Part shown: positions 28,367-36,310 of the stretch, piece after piece
Layout: each line of letters starts with the position of its first letter
How positions within the stretch are numbered: position 1 is the stretch's first letter
Source: Desulfatirhabdium butyrativorans DSM 18734
Lineage (GTDB): Bacteria; Desulfobacterota; Desulfobacteria; Desulfobacterales; Desulfatirhabdiaceae
Assembly: GCF_000429925.1 (NCBI RefSeq)
Contig: NZ_AUCU01000004.1
Coordinates: 62,001-126,000, forward strand
Direction: 5' to 3'
DNA length: 64,000 nucleotides
Translations under genes and position numbers: made by a program
The notes under the pieces: generated by a model
What the model was told of the DNA's origin: nothing
Database searches by the model: none
What the model saw: only the letters and a program-made list of their open reading frames with translations

Positions 28367-29088
28367 TGAAAGAGCGGAATGCCGATCTCGTGTTCAATGT
28401 GGATCGAAGCGAAATCGCGCGTTTCGAAGCCCAGGCGGAGGAATGGTGGAACCCGAAGGGCGCTTGCCGCTCGCTTCATGACATCAACCCGCTGCGATCC
28501 GGCTACATCGCTGGCCGGACAGCGCTTGCCGGAAAAGATGTGCTCGATGTCGGCTGCGGCGGCGGCATTCTGACGGAAGCTCTGGCAAGTCTGGGGGCAC
28601 GGGTTACCGGCATCGACATGGGCGAAACCCATCTTGCAGTGGCCAGGGTTCATGCGGCGGCATCGGGGCTTTCGATCCATTATGCCCGGACCAGCGCCGA
28701 AGAACTGGCCAGGCGCCTCCCTGTATCCTTCGATGTGGTGGTCTGCATGGAGCTGCTGGAACACGTGCCGGATCCGGAAGCCATCGTTCGGGCCTGCGGC
28801 CTGCTGGCCAGGCCCGGGGCGGATGTCTTTTTTTCCACGCTGAACCGCAACTTCAAATCATTTGTCTTTGCCATTCTGGGGGCGGAATACATCCTGCGAC
28901 TTCTGCCCGTCAAAAGCCACAACTGGAAACGATTCATTCGACCGGAAGAACTTGGCGCATGGGCGGATGCCGCAGGGCTTGATAAGCTCGACGTCACCGG
29001 GCTGCATTACAATCCGTTTCGCCGCACCTATTCGCTGGGCGGGGATCTGCTGGTGAACTACATGATGCACTGCAGACGGAGGGTCTGA
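28366..29088 (+). CDS. UbiG-like SAM-dependent O-methyltransferase
   Basis: The 240-residue class I methyltransferase matches UbiG along its length. FEAQAEEWWNPKG and LHDINPLR form the N-terminal signature, VLDVGCGGGILTEALA binds SAM, ELLEHVPDP follows, and FFSTLNRNFKSF, KSHNWKRFI and GLHYNPF are UbiG blocks. UbiG methylates phenolic hydroxyls of ubiquinone precursors. Its ATG overlaps the synthase stop by one base (TGATG), so it is tied to the lipid synthase. If the host is a menaquinone-using sulfate reducer, the substrate is more likely the synthase product or a phenolic derivative. That is inference. Confidence 0.85.
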   Translation: MKERNADLVFNVDRSEIARFEAQAEEWWNPKGACRSLHDINPLRSGYIAGRTALAGKDVLDVGCGGGILTEALASLGARVTGIDMGETHLAVARVHAAASGLSIHYARTSAEELARRLPVSFDVVVCMELLEHVPDPEAIVRACGLLARPGADVFFSTLNRNFKSFVFAILGAEYILRLLPVKSHNWKRFIRPEELGAWADAAGLDKLDVTGLHYNPFRRTYSLGGDLLVNYMMHCRRRV

Positions 29089-29162
29089 AGCCATCCGAAA
29101 CGGAAATCCTCCGGCCAGGGAAATGGGAATGCGCCGTAGGGCCATGCAAGGGATTGCCGATT

Positions 29163-30521
29163 ATGACCAGATTGAAACGCCGAATTCTCTCCCTGAAAGG
29201 ACTCTTGATCGGCCTGATGGCCGGATTGATCTCTGTCGCTTTCCGGCTGTGCCTCGAATGGATAGACGAAGCGAGATGGTACCTGCTGGCATTTGCCAAA
29301 GTGCATGGATGGCTATCGTGCGCCGCTATCGCCGTTGGGATGGGCGTTCTGATTGCGCTGGTGGTGGTTGCAACCGTGAAATACGCGCCGGAAGCAGGCG
29401 GGAGCGGAATTCCGCACCTGAAGGGCTATCTGGAAGGATTTTATGCCTTTCGCGCCTGGCGAATCATTCTGGTGAAGTTTTTCGGAGGCGTCATTGGTAT
29501 CGGGAGCGGCCTTGCCCTGGGCAGGGAAGGACCGACCATTCAACTGGGGGCGGCGGTCGCCAAAATTCTGGGAGATCGGGTGGCGCCCAATCGGGTGGAA
29601 CGAAAGCTGCTGATTTCGGCAGGCGCCGGGGCCGGGCTTGCGGCAGCCTTCAATGCGCCCATGGCCGGCGTGTTTTTCATCCTCGAAGAATTGCAGCACA
29701 GCCTGAACCAGCTTGTACTGGTCACGGCGTTTGTGGCAAGCGTGACGGCGGATATCGTCTGCCGGCTCATCATGGGGCACCTGCCGGTATTCCATGTCCA
29801 GTTGACCAGTTTCCCCGGTATCGGCATGTTCCCGTTTTTCGTCGTGCTGGGGCTTTTTATCGGGTATCTCGGGTTGGCGTTCAACCAGGCGCTGCTGTAT
29901 TCATCCAAATGGGTCAAAAGCTGGCCCTTGCGAGGCAAGATCGCACTGGCGTTGGGCCTTGGCGTCGGGATGGGCATACTCGGGTTGGTTCTTCCGGAAG
30001 TGCTGGGGCTGGGCGGGAAGCTGACCGAGCATGTTCTGGGCAACCGGGTGACCTCCGGCATGCTGATCGTGTATTTCCTGCTGCGATTCGCTTTGACCAT
30101 GATCGGTTACAGCACGGGTGTGCCGGGCGGCATTTTTGCACCGATGCTGCTGCTGGGTGCGCTTGGGGGGAATTTCTTCGGGTTTTGCGTCCGGATTGTC
30201 TACCCGGAGGCTTCTTTCGATCCGACCGTCTGGGGCGTTCTGGGAATGGTCGGATTTTTTGCGGCATCCGTCCGGGCGCCGATCACCGGGACAATCCTGA
30301 TCCTCGAGATGACCGGTGCCTACGATTTGCTGCTGCCCTTCATGATCGTTTCCCTCTGCGCCTACAGCATACCGGAATATTATAAAGATATGCCGGTTTA
30401 TGATGCGCTGCTCAAACGGGATCGGCCCCAGAAGCCGCTGCACCAGCAGCAGGCGCTTGAACCGCTGGTATCCTTGCCCGGAGAATCGCCGCCATCTGAA
30501 AGTTCATCACCCCCCTCGTGA
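29163..30521 (+). CDS. clcA: ClC-family chloride channel/antiporter
   Basis: The 452-residue polytopic protein has the ClC selectivity-filter motifs: GSGIPHLKG, GREGPTIQLG and GVPGGIFAP, plus the central Tyr region near the C terminus. There is no CBS domain. Either H+/Cl- antiport or channel activity is possible; the antiporter gating Glu is present in GREGP. ATG 29163 is preferred over TTG 29154 because GCAAGGG lies 11 rather than 2 bases upstream. A terminator-like hairpin follows the stop. It is about 75 bp after the methyltransferase gene and may be a separate unit. Confidence 0.92.
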   Translation: MTRLKRRILSLKGLLIGLMAGLISVAFRLCLEWIDEARWYLLAFAKVHGWLSCAAIAVGMGVLIALVVVATVKYAPEAGGSGIPHLKGYLEGFYAFRAWRIILVKFFGGVIGIGSGLALGREGPTIQLGAAVAKILGDRVAPNRVERKLLISAGAGAGLAAAFNAPMAGVFFILEELQHSLNQLVLVTAFVASVTADIVCRLIMGHLPVFHVQLTSFPGIGMFPFFVVLGLFIGYLGLAFNQALLYSSKWVKSWPLRGKIALALGLGVGMGILGLVLPEVLGLGGKLTEHVLGNRVTSGMLIVYFLLRFALTMIGYSTGVPGGIFAPMLLLGALGGNFFGFCVRIVYPEASFDPTVWGVLGMVGFFAASVRAPITGTILILEMTGAYDLLLPFMIVSLCAYSIPEYYKDMPVYDALLKRDRPQKPLHQQQALEPLVSLPGESPPSESSSPPS

Positions 30522-30527
30522 CGGGAG

Positions 30528-30557
30528 CGCCCCCTTGAGTCGGCACTCAAGAGGGCG
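30528..30557. terminator. Bidirectional hairpin between clcA and the cytochrome gene
   Basis: The arms CGCCCCCTTGAGT and ACTCAAGAGGGCG (one mismatch) enclose a CGGC loop. There is only a short T tract (GGTTT) on the plus side. It lies between converging genes. Confidence 0.6.
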
Positions 30558-30609
30558 GGTTTGATCGGGTCAAAGGCATGCAGCGGGGCGGCGTGTTTTT
30601 TTCTCCGGC

Positions 30610-30912
30610 CTATTTTTTCCCGCAGACCGGACCGGAAGCTGCCTTGGGATCGGCCAGATACTTGGCTGCGGCAGCTTGTTGATCTGCAGGCAATTCAGCT
30701 CCCTTTTTCACCATCCGCTCGATGGTGGCCTTCCATTGCGCTTCGTCTTTTTTCCCGATTTGTGCACAGATTTTCGGCGCGCCGTGGCAGACCGTACACG
30801 CTTTCAGAATGGCTGCATCCGGGGTGGCTTCCGCCGAAAAAACAGGCGCTGAAGACAGGGTAAACAGCATCGTCACGACGGCTCCGGTTCCCAGTAATCT
30901 GCGGATCTTCAT
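30610..30912 (-). CDS. Small periplasmic mono-haem cytochrome c
   Basis: A 100-residue protein with a signal peptide (MKIRRLLGTGAVVTMLF..., cleavage near VFSAEA) and one haem-binding motif CTVCH near residue 43. There is no other CxxCH, and a C-terminal Cys pair partner (PVCGKK). The size fits a small class I c-type cytochrome or a sorbed electron shuttle. The ATG at 30912 is chosen because it begins the signal sequence; the longer frame has no ribosome site. It stands alone between the clcA terminator and the gph gene. Confidence 0.75.
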   Translation of the reverse strand: MKIRRLLGTGAVVTMLFTLSSAPVFSAEATPDAAILKACTVCHGAPKICAQIGKKDEAQWKATIERMVKKGAELPADQQAAAAKYLADPKAASGPVCGKK

Positions 30913-31004
30913 GTTGGGGCTCCTCTCTGTTTTTGGGTGTTCTGGACGCCAAGCGGCATCCTTGTGAAAAATGCTTCCTCCAGGTTTGGGGCACCCCGTA
31001 TCAT

Positions 31005-31661
31005 TCAAACGAATTTCTCCACAATATCTCTTGGATGTTTGGCGAGAAACCGGGCGCCGTTCGCCACCAGTTCCTCCTCCGTTCGAAATCCCCATAAAAC
31101 GCCTACCGGAAACATGCCGGCCGATACGGCCGTCTGCATATCGACGCCCGTGTCACCGACATAGAAAAAACGGGATGGCGGCAATTGAAGTATCTCGGCG
31201 ATTTCAAATGCCGCCGCAGGATCCGGTTTCCGGGGTACTCCGTCACGGATTCCGAGGACCACATCGAATGGCCAGGAGCGGAAAAAATGCGCATGGCACT
31301 GCAGGGTGAATTCATGGTATTTGTTGGAAAGAATGGTCATCCGGATGTTTCGGCTGGCAAGGGCGTCCAGCATTTCAGCAATACCTTCATAGAGCCGCGT
31401 ATGGACCTGCCAGTTGGCCCCGTAATCCTTCTGGTAGGCTTTCAGGCAATCCTGGATCATCGAAGGAGTCCGGGCATTGGCGGGAAGGGCTTTTTCAACG
31501 AGCACGGGGGAGCCTTCGCCGACAAAATACCGGTAGGCATCCAGCGGGTGCGGTGGAAACCCGAAAGAGACAAGCACGCGGTTCATCGATTCACCGATAT
31601 CGGCGAGGGTATCGAGGATGGTTCCATCCATGTCGAAAACGACGGCATCGAAATTGGGCAT
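31005..31661 (-). CDS. gph: HAD-family phosphoglycolate phosphatase
   Basis: The 218-residue protein has HAD motif I VFDMDGTILDT with the nucleophile Asp near residue 9, motif II TILSNK and motif III/IV KPDPAAAFEI...YVGDTGVDM, with a helical cap between. This matches Gph, which removes the phosphate from 2-phosphoglycolate; other small phosphates are possible. AAGGAG precedes the ATG at 31661 and the longer frame is rejected. It reads away from tRNA-Sec, from a 212 bp spacer. Confidence 0.85.
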   Translation of the reverse strand: MPNFDAVVFDMDGTILDTLADIGESMNRVLVSFGFPPHPLDAYRYFVGEGSPVLVEKALPANARTPSMIQDCLKAYQKDYGANWQVHTRLYEGIAEMLDALASRNIRMTILSNKYHEFTLQCHAHFFRSWPFDVVLGIRDGVPRKPDPAAAFEIAEILQLPPSRFFYVGDTGVDMQTAVSAGMFPVGVLWGFRTEEELVANGARFLAKHPRDIVEKFV

Positions 31662-31829
31662 TTCAAACTCCTTTCGGTGCAACCCTACTCGTGGGCATGC
31701 AATCGTGTCAAGAGGCAAAAAGGGTTCAGGGGGATGGCCCAAAGGTTTCTGATGCGTTTCTCATGCAGATCGGGACATTCGGTTGATAACGATCCTTTTT
31801 GAACACCACAAAAGGACACCACAAAAGGA

Positions 31830-31858
31830 TTGACAAAAGTGCGCATCCAGCATAGATT
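31830..31858 (+). promoter_or_regulatory. Promoter of tRNA-Sec
   Basis: TTGACA, 17 bases, then TAGATT, ending 15 bases before the tRNA. Immediately upstream, ACACCACAAAAGGA occurs twice in tandem (31803-31829). Confidence 0.7.
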
Positions 31859-31873
31859 CCGACGGCGTTCAGG

Positions 31874-31971
31874 GGAAGTGCACAGCTCACTGGTGGGGCT
31901 CCCGGACTTCAAATCCGGTGTGGGGCGCTAACAACGTCCCGGGTGGGTTCGATTCCCATGCACTTCCGCCA
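31874..31971 (+). tRNA. selC: tRNA-Sec (UCA)
   Basis: The 98-base gene has an 8-pair acceptor stem (GGAAGTGC/GCACTTCC), a long extra arm, the anticodon loop CTTCAAA with UCA, the GGTTCGATTCC T-arm and an encoded CCA. The long acceptor, long variable arm and UCA anticodon identify selenocysteine tRNA. It implies selenoproteins elsewhere in this genome. The DNA just after it is an eroded accessory islet, as often seen at tRNA 3' ends. Confidence 0.95.
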
Positions 31972-32003
31972 ATTTCATCATTTCAAATGGTTACACTGAT
32001 TTT

Positions 32004-32355
32004 TTATCCCATAAAATTAACATTTTGGTCAACATCTCCAGAAAATACCATCTCCCGATATTCTTCAAGTTTTCTGATTGCTTCGTGCTGATCCAGGCTG
32101 TCAACAACATTATTCCGAACCGTCGGCCCGATCACGCAGCGCGACCAGATCACCGCTCCAGTGCGTGTCTAGGCAGTATACTCGCCAAGTGTCAGCAATC
32201 CAGGTATAAGCCCTCGAGGCTGTTCCACCACCGGCTGCCACAGACCATCGGCATCTATCCTTGGCACGGCGACGGGTGAAACCGTATCGCCGGGGTTGTA
32301 GCGCGCAGCTTGCGATAGGGAGGACAGGATCAAGCAGTGTGTTCGCCTCCTTCAT
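32004..32355 (-). pseudogene. Broken gene fragment, PglZ-like N terminus by eye
   Basis: The ATG at 32355 overlaps the stop of the preceding AlbA_2-type gene (ATGA), and reads MKEANTLLD. A one-base shift near 32330 then leads into LSSLSQAARYNPGD, VEQPRGLIPGLLTLGEY, an in-frame TAG at 32169-32171, and TRTGAVIWSRCVI, all in one frame, ending at a stop at 32004. The text looks like real protein in a dead gene. The pattern resembles the N terminus of PglZ-domain phosphatases of BREX-type defence operons, which often pair with AlbA_2/ATPase genes. The family call is a recollection, not a search result. Confidence 0.4.
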
Positions 32356-33599
32356 CTGTTGGCTCCAGCGGCAGGAATGATCGTCTTCAAAAAGTCATCG
32401 GTCTCCTCAAACAGAGGATCTCGACCGGTCATTTCGCGGACGATGGGAATCACCTTATTACGAACGCCCATTCCCCGGGCATCCACATACCCATAATCTC
32501 GAAGAATGTCCACAAGCAGGGGATTCCGCGGCGATCGTTGCCCGGCGATCATCTTTTCAATCGTCATTGTATTGGGTAACGGACCGGGACTGGTCAGCTC
32601 CAACCTATCCTCGTAAATGACCAATTCGATATCGGCAAATCTTGTCCAATCCCGATGGGCAATCGCATTCAACAGAACTTCCCGAATGACTTCACGAGAG
32701 AACAGTTGCGATATCTCTTTACGAAAGCCGGCTTCTATGTTCCCGCTTTCCTTCGAAATATAAGGCTTGAGAATGGAATCGATCATTTCAGGTAGTCCAT
32801 CGGCAGATCGTACACGTCCACTTGCGCCGGCGACAGTCCACAATGGAAGAATGGGCGCATCCAGAACACTGTCATAAAGGGCATCGTAGGTCTTTTCTAT
32901 GCCCTTGAAGATCATGATGCGAATGCCAGCCTGGCGTAAAAATTGCCGCGGCGCATGGCCAAAAAGCAAAATTCCGGCAATGGTGCAAACAGGAACGCCT
33001 CCTGGGCCGTCGGTCATGAAACCAAGGGACATCAGGCGCTGAGACCATGCATTATCAGAGCTTGGCAACATGGTATCTTGTAGGATATGTTGAAGAAAAT
33101 CAGTGAGGCGGTAACGATCCAGGACATTGAGCCCTGCCCCGGAAACAGGAAGCAGCTCTGTGTGCAGGATGCCGCCCATCTGATGGAGCCTCGCCTGTTG
33201 TTCACGGGTTGCCCGCCGCGATGTGGATCCCACGCGAATGAAAATCTCCTCCCTTCCCCCATGCCTGAGAACATAAGGTTTGCTTGACCCCTCCGCAAAG
33301 GTCACCACCGCCACGCGTTTGCCATCGTCCAAGAGGACTTCTTCATAAAAAGGCAGGAGAATGGGATGAATTTTCGAGACAACAACATTCATCACCCATG
33401 CCTCGGTTTCCTTTGAAGAACGTTGGATACCTGTTATTGTTCCATCATCATCGACGCCAAGCAAAAGCCGTCCTCCCTTGAAATTGGCCATGGCCACGAT
33501 TTCCCGCGCAACCTGTTCCGGCCGTACATCATCCCGCTTGAATTCAATACCTGAATTTTCGCCTGATGCAATGATTTCCAGAAGTTCGGTCTTAAGCAT
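32352..33599 (-). CDS. AlbA_2 DNA-binding/GHKL-ATPase-like protein
   Basis: The 415-residue protein has an N-terminal AlbA_2 (formerly AAA_4) domain (SGIEFKRDDV, MANFKGGRLLLGVDDDGTI, IRVGSTSRRA) and a C-terminal GHKL/RecG-like ATPase piece (IREVLLNAIAHRDW, DRLELTSPGPLPN, RGMGVRNKVIP). Proteins of this layout act as regulators or as defence-system components. AAGGAG with good spacing supports ATG 33599 over GTG 33602. It was once followed by a coupled gene that is now broken, so it may be an orphan of a lost defence operon next to tRNA-Sec. Confidence 0.75.
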   Translation of the reverse strand: MLKTELLEIIASGENSGIEFKRDDVRPEQVAREIVAMANFKGGRLLLGVDDDGTITGIQRSSKETEAWVMNVVVSKIHPILLPFYEEVLLDDGKRVAVVTFAEGSSKPYVLRHGGREEIFIRVGSTSRRATREQQARLHQMGGILHTELLPVSGAGLNVLDRYRLTDFLQHILQDTMLPSSDNAWSQRLMSLGFMTDGPGGVPVCTIAGILLFGHAPRQFLRQAGIRIMIFKGIEKTYDALYDSVLDAPILPLWTVAGASGRVRSADGLPEMIDSILKPYISKESGNIEAGFRKEISQLFSREVIREVLLNAIAHRDWTRFADIELVIYEDRLELTSPGPLPNTMTIEKMIAGQRSPRNPLLVDILRDYGYVDARGMGVRNKVIPIVREMTGRDPLFEETDDFLKTIIPAAGANR

Positions 33600-33762
33600 C
33601 ACTGTCTCCTTTTTCTGAAGCCCATTACCTTCCCATCTCAGGAGTACTGCCGGACATATCCGAACGGGTTGTCGAACAGATCCTGAAGAGGCAGGATTCC
33701 AGTGCAGATTGCGAGATATGCCGGGCCTTCATATCATCCATGTCTCCGGCGCATATTCGGTG

Positions 33763-33816
33763 GATCGTAGGGGCGGTTCGCGAACCGCCCGTGGTTCATG
33801 AACCGCCCCTACGATC
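33763..33816. repeat. REP-like nested palindrome 1
   Basis: A perfect 17 bp inverted repeat (GATCGTAGGGGCGGTTC and its complement) encloses smaller palindromes GGTTCGCGAACC and GGTTCATGAACC. It lies just past the RAYT remnant's 3' end. Confidence 0.85.
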
Positions 33817-34227
33817 AACGCAAAATTCCGGTTTGCCGGGATGCAATCTATCCATTTCCCATTGGGCTGGGTTATTTTGGATGTATTCGCAGATTCGGTT
33901 CAATTCTGATTCGTCACGAATGAAGTGTTCCCAATAATTGCGCTGCCATAATGTTGCGCCGGGTGCGTGGCCCAATTCGTTGACAAGTATGGTTGATACC
34001 GTTTTGAATGCGCCGATGATTCGACCAATGGGTTTGCGTTTGCCTGTAGGGGCGGTTCGCGAACCGCCCCTACAACGGTCGGTGATTACGATAATTCCGT
34101 GTAAATGATTCGGCATGACCACCCCTATCTGTAAGCAGATGGTCACGAAATACGCGCCTGAGGTGGAATAATCCTATCCCTTCAGGCGAATGGAACGGCG
34201 ATGGTGGATATCGGAATTGTAGTTCAC
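33796..34227 (-). pseudogene. REP-associated tyrosine transposase (RAYT/IS200-like) remnant
   Basis: The frame begins VNYNSDIHHRRSIRLKG, hits TAG (34174-34176), and continues DYSTSGAYFVTIC. It then jumps directly to VVMPNHLHGIIVI, which is the HUH metal site. About 45 residues normally between these blocks are missing. The rest (LWQRNYWEHFIRDESELNRI...) holds the tyrosine region. So the Y1 transposase is dead by a stop and a deletion. A perfect palindrome is embedded inside the coding sequence and another flanks the 3' end, the arrangement expected of RAYT and its REP targets. Confidence 0.8.
34045..34074. repeat. REP-like palindrome 2, inside the RAYT remnant
   Basis: A perfect 30 bp palindrome built on GTAGGGGCGGTTCGC and its complement. 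It shares its core with the 33763 element. Confidence 0.9.
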
Positions 34228-34404
34228 GATAATCCCCCATGCAGCCGGGGCTGCGCTCCGGTTAATGAAAGTCGATGGAGCAACTTCCTTAGGAGTGTGG
34301 CAACATGACAGCCGCGCTACGACACTGCCCACTGCCCACTGCCGACTTTCGTAGGAATCCCCCATTCTGTTCCAGCAGATTTTTCAACCTGTCCTCTGAC
34401 GCAT

Positions 34405-34971
34405 TTACGCGCCATCCATCACCGCCTGCTCGATACGACCGGCCCAGTAATGCAACAGCAGAATATGGGCTTCCTGAATCCTCGCCGTGCGCGGGTTGCG
34501 GACAACAATTGCCGTATCGACGGCCTCTGCCAGCTTGCCGCCGTTTCCGCCCAGCAACCCAATCGTTTTCATGCCAATCCTTTTTGCCGATCCTACGGCT
34601 TCCAGCACGTTCCTGGAGTTACCGGAAGTCGATATGCCGATCAGGATGTCTCCCGTTGCACCCAGGGCTGAAACCTGCCTGGAAAAAACCCGCTCGAATC
34701 CGTAATCGTTTCCGATGGCGGTGAGAATCGAGGTGTCGGTTGTCAGGGCGATGGCCGGAAGTCCCTTGCGTTCCGCCTCGAATCTTCCGACCAGCTCGGC
34801 CGCAAAATGCTGGGCATCCGCAGCGGAGCCGCCATTGCCACAAACGAGGATTTTTCCGCCTTTCTGCAGGGTCTCGATCAAGGCTGTTACGGCGTCCTCG
34901 ATCATCGGCGCCATGTCCCGCAGGGTTTCGATGGTTGCGATATGCTCGGTAATGGTTTGAATCCACATCAT
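34405..34971 (-). CDS. gmhA: Phosphoheptose isomerase
   Basis: The 188-residue SIS-domain protein converts sedoheptulose 7-phosphate to D-glycero-D-manno-heptose 7-phosphate for LPS core. [51 protein letters not shown] and [10 protein letters not shown] match GmhA. Two adjacent ATGs exist; AAGGAG is 4 bases from 34971 and 7 from 34968, so the second may be used. It is the last gene of the minus-strand LPS-core operon, 175 bp after the conserved protein gene. Confidence 0.93.
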   Translation of the reverse strand: MMWIQTITEHIATIETLRDMAPMIEDAVTALIETLQKGGKILVCGNGGSAADAQHFAAELVGRFEAERKGLPAIALTTDTSILTAIGNDYGFERVFSRQVSALGATGDILIGISTSGNSRNVLEAVGSAKRIGMKTIGLLGGNGGKLAEAVDTAIVVRNPRTARIQEAHILLLHYWAGRIEQAVMDGA

Positions 34972-35146
34972 GAGACTCCTTCAATCGAAAGCGGTTGTAT
35001 CTTGCGGCCCGAGCGTCGTGTAGCGCCTGAACGGGAAGCCGGTTTTGGGCGCCACCCGAGGCTTCGGGCGGCGATGGGTATATTCCGAACCTCGAATCGC
35101 AGCCTGGCGAGGCTGACAGAGGTATCCATTGGAATGCAAGCGGGAA

Positions 35147-36142
35147 TTAGCTCCCATCCATCTCCAGTATGGCTGCGGCAAGCAGCGGGATCAGGATTTC
35201 GTGATGGCCGGTGATGGCGTATCCGTTGCCCCCCTGCTGGACGGGGCGCTGTACGACGTTTACCGTGGGCCGGTAATGCTGGATCATGTCGATGTTGGCT
35301 GTCGTGAAATCCGTGACATCGTTGCCGAGGTTCCGGGCGAGACTCAGGGCTTTCAGAAACACCTCCGGCATGATCACGGCGCTGCCGAGATTCAGCACAA
35401 CTCCGCCAGGGCCAAGCCTGGCGACGGCTGCCGCAAAAATCCGGAAATCTCGAAGGGATGCTGCGCCGATAGCGGCTCCGTCGGCCGATGGATGCTGATG
35501 GACGATGTCCGTGCCGATGGCGACATGCAGGGTATAGGGAACGCGTTTTTGGTAACAGCGAAAGATCAGGGCGCGATGGACATGGGCCGGTTTTTCCTCG
35601 GCCAGCATGGCGCCGAGAGCCTCCCCAAAGCCTTCGCCGGAAGCAGCCGCCCGAATGGCCGCCCGGTTGACGACATCCGCCGTGTCTGCGGCCATCCCGA
35701 AAGAGCCATCGGCAAGCTGTGCCGCCACATCTTCGGATGTATGCCCGATCCTGGCCAACTCCGTATCGTGAATGGCGGCAGACCCGTTGGATGCGACATG
35801 GGTGATCCATCCGCCTTCGATCAGATCGATCAGCACCGGCGCGCATCCAGTCTTGATGACATGGCCTCCCAGCATGGCGATGACCGGTTTTCCCAGTTTC
35901 CGGGCCGCAACGACGGCTTTCGCGATACGGCGCAAATCATCCGCCTTGAGCACGGCGGGCAGCGCATCCAGAAATTCCCGGAAGCTCATGCCTTTGCGGA
36001 TGGGTTTGGCTTCGAATTCGGTGCGGACTTTGGATGCCCGATGTATGGCCTGATATGTGCGGACCCCGGAAACATCGATTTCGGCATAATTGCCCCGGCA
36101 TGCGGGATGTTGCGTTTCTGTGGGTGTCTTTGGTGATGACAT
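35147..36142 (-). CDS. Conserved protein of the LPS-core operon, possibly deoxyhypusine-synthase-like fold
   Basis: A 331-residue soluble protein. Phrases such as AMLGGHVIKTGCAPVLIDLI, ITHVASNGSAAIHDTELA and NLGSAVIMPEVFLKAL suggest a Rossmann-type NAD or nucleotide fold. GHVIKxGxAPVxxDLI resembles deoxyhypusine synthase family text, but I cannot confirm it. A central GTDIVHQHPSADGA may be a metal or ligand site. The ATG at 36142 has GGAG 9 bases upstream and is preferred over 36166. It lies between the glycosyltransferases and gmhA, so a sugar-nucleotide or heptose role is a fair guess. Confidence 0.6.
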   Translation of the reverse strand: MSSPKTPTETQHPACRGNYAEIDVSGVRTYQAIHRASKVRTEFEAKPIRKGMSFREFLDALPAVLKADDLRRIAKAVVAARKLGKPVIAMLGGHVIKTGCAPVLIDLIEGGWITHVASNGSAAIHDTELARIGHTSEDVAAQLADGSFGMAADTADVVNRAAIRAAASGEGFGEALGAMLAEEKPAHVHRALIFRCYQKRVPYTLHVAIGTDIVHQHPSADGAAIGAASLRDFRIFAAAVARLGPGGVVLNLGSAVIMPEVFLKALSLARNLGNDVTDFTTANIDMIQHYRPTVNVVQRPVQQGGNGYAITGHHEILIPLLAAAILEMDGS

Positions 36143-36310
36143 GACCGTTATTCTCCATGATTTCAATCCCGGATGGGATGCGGCGTCGTTCAGCCATGAC
36201 GCTGGCAGTGAAAGCTCTTTCCGACGGATAGCGCCCGATCGAGTCTGAGCCGCGCCTTGGCGGAAACTTCGGGTATTCTGCGGCCTGGTCCGGAGGGCAG
36301 GTCGTTCCGG

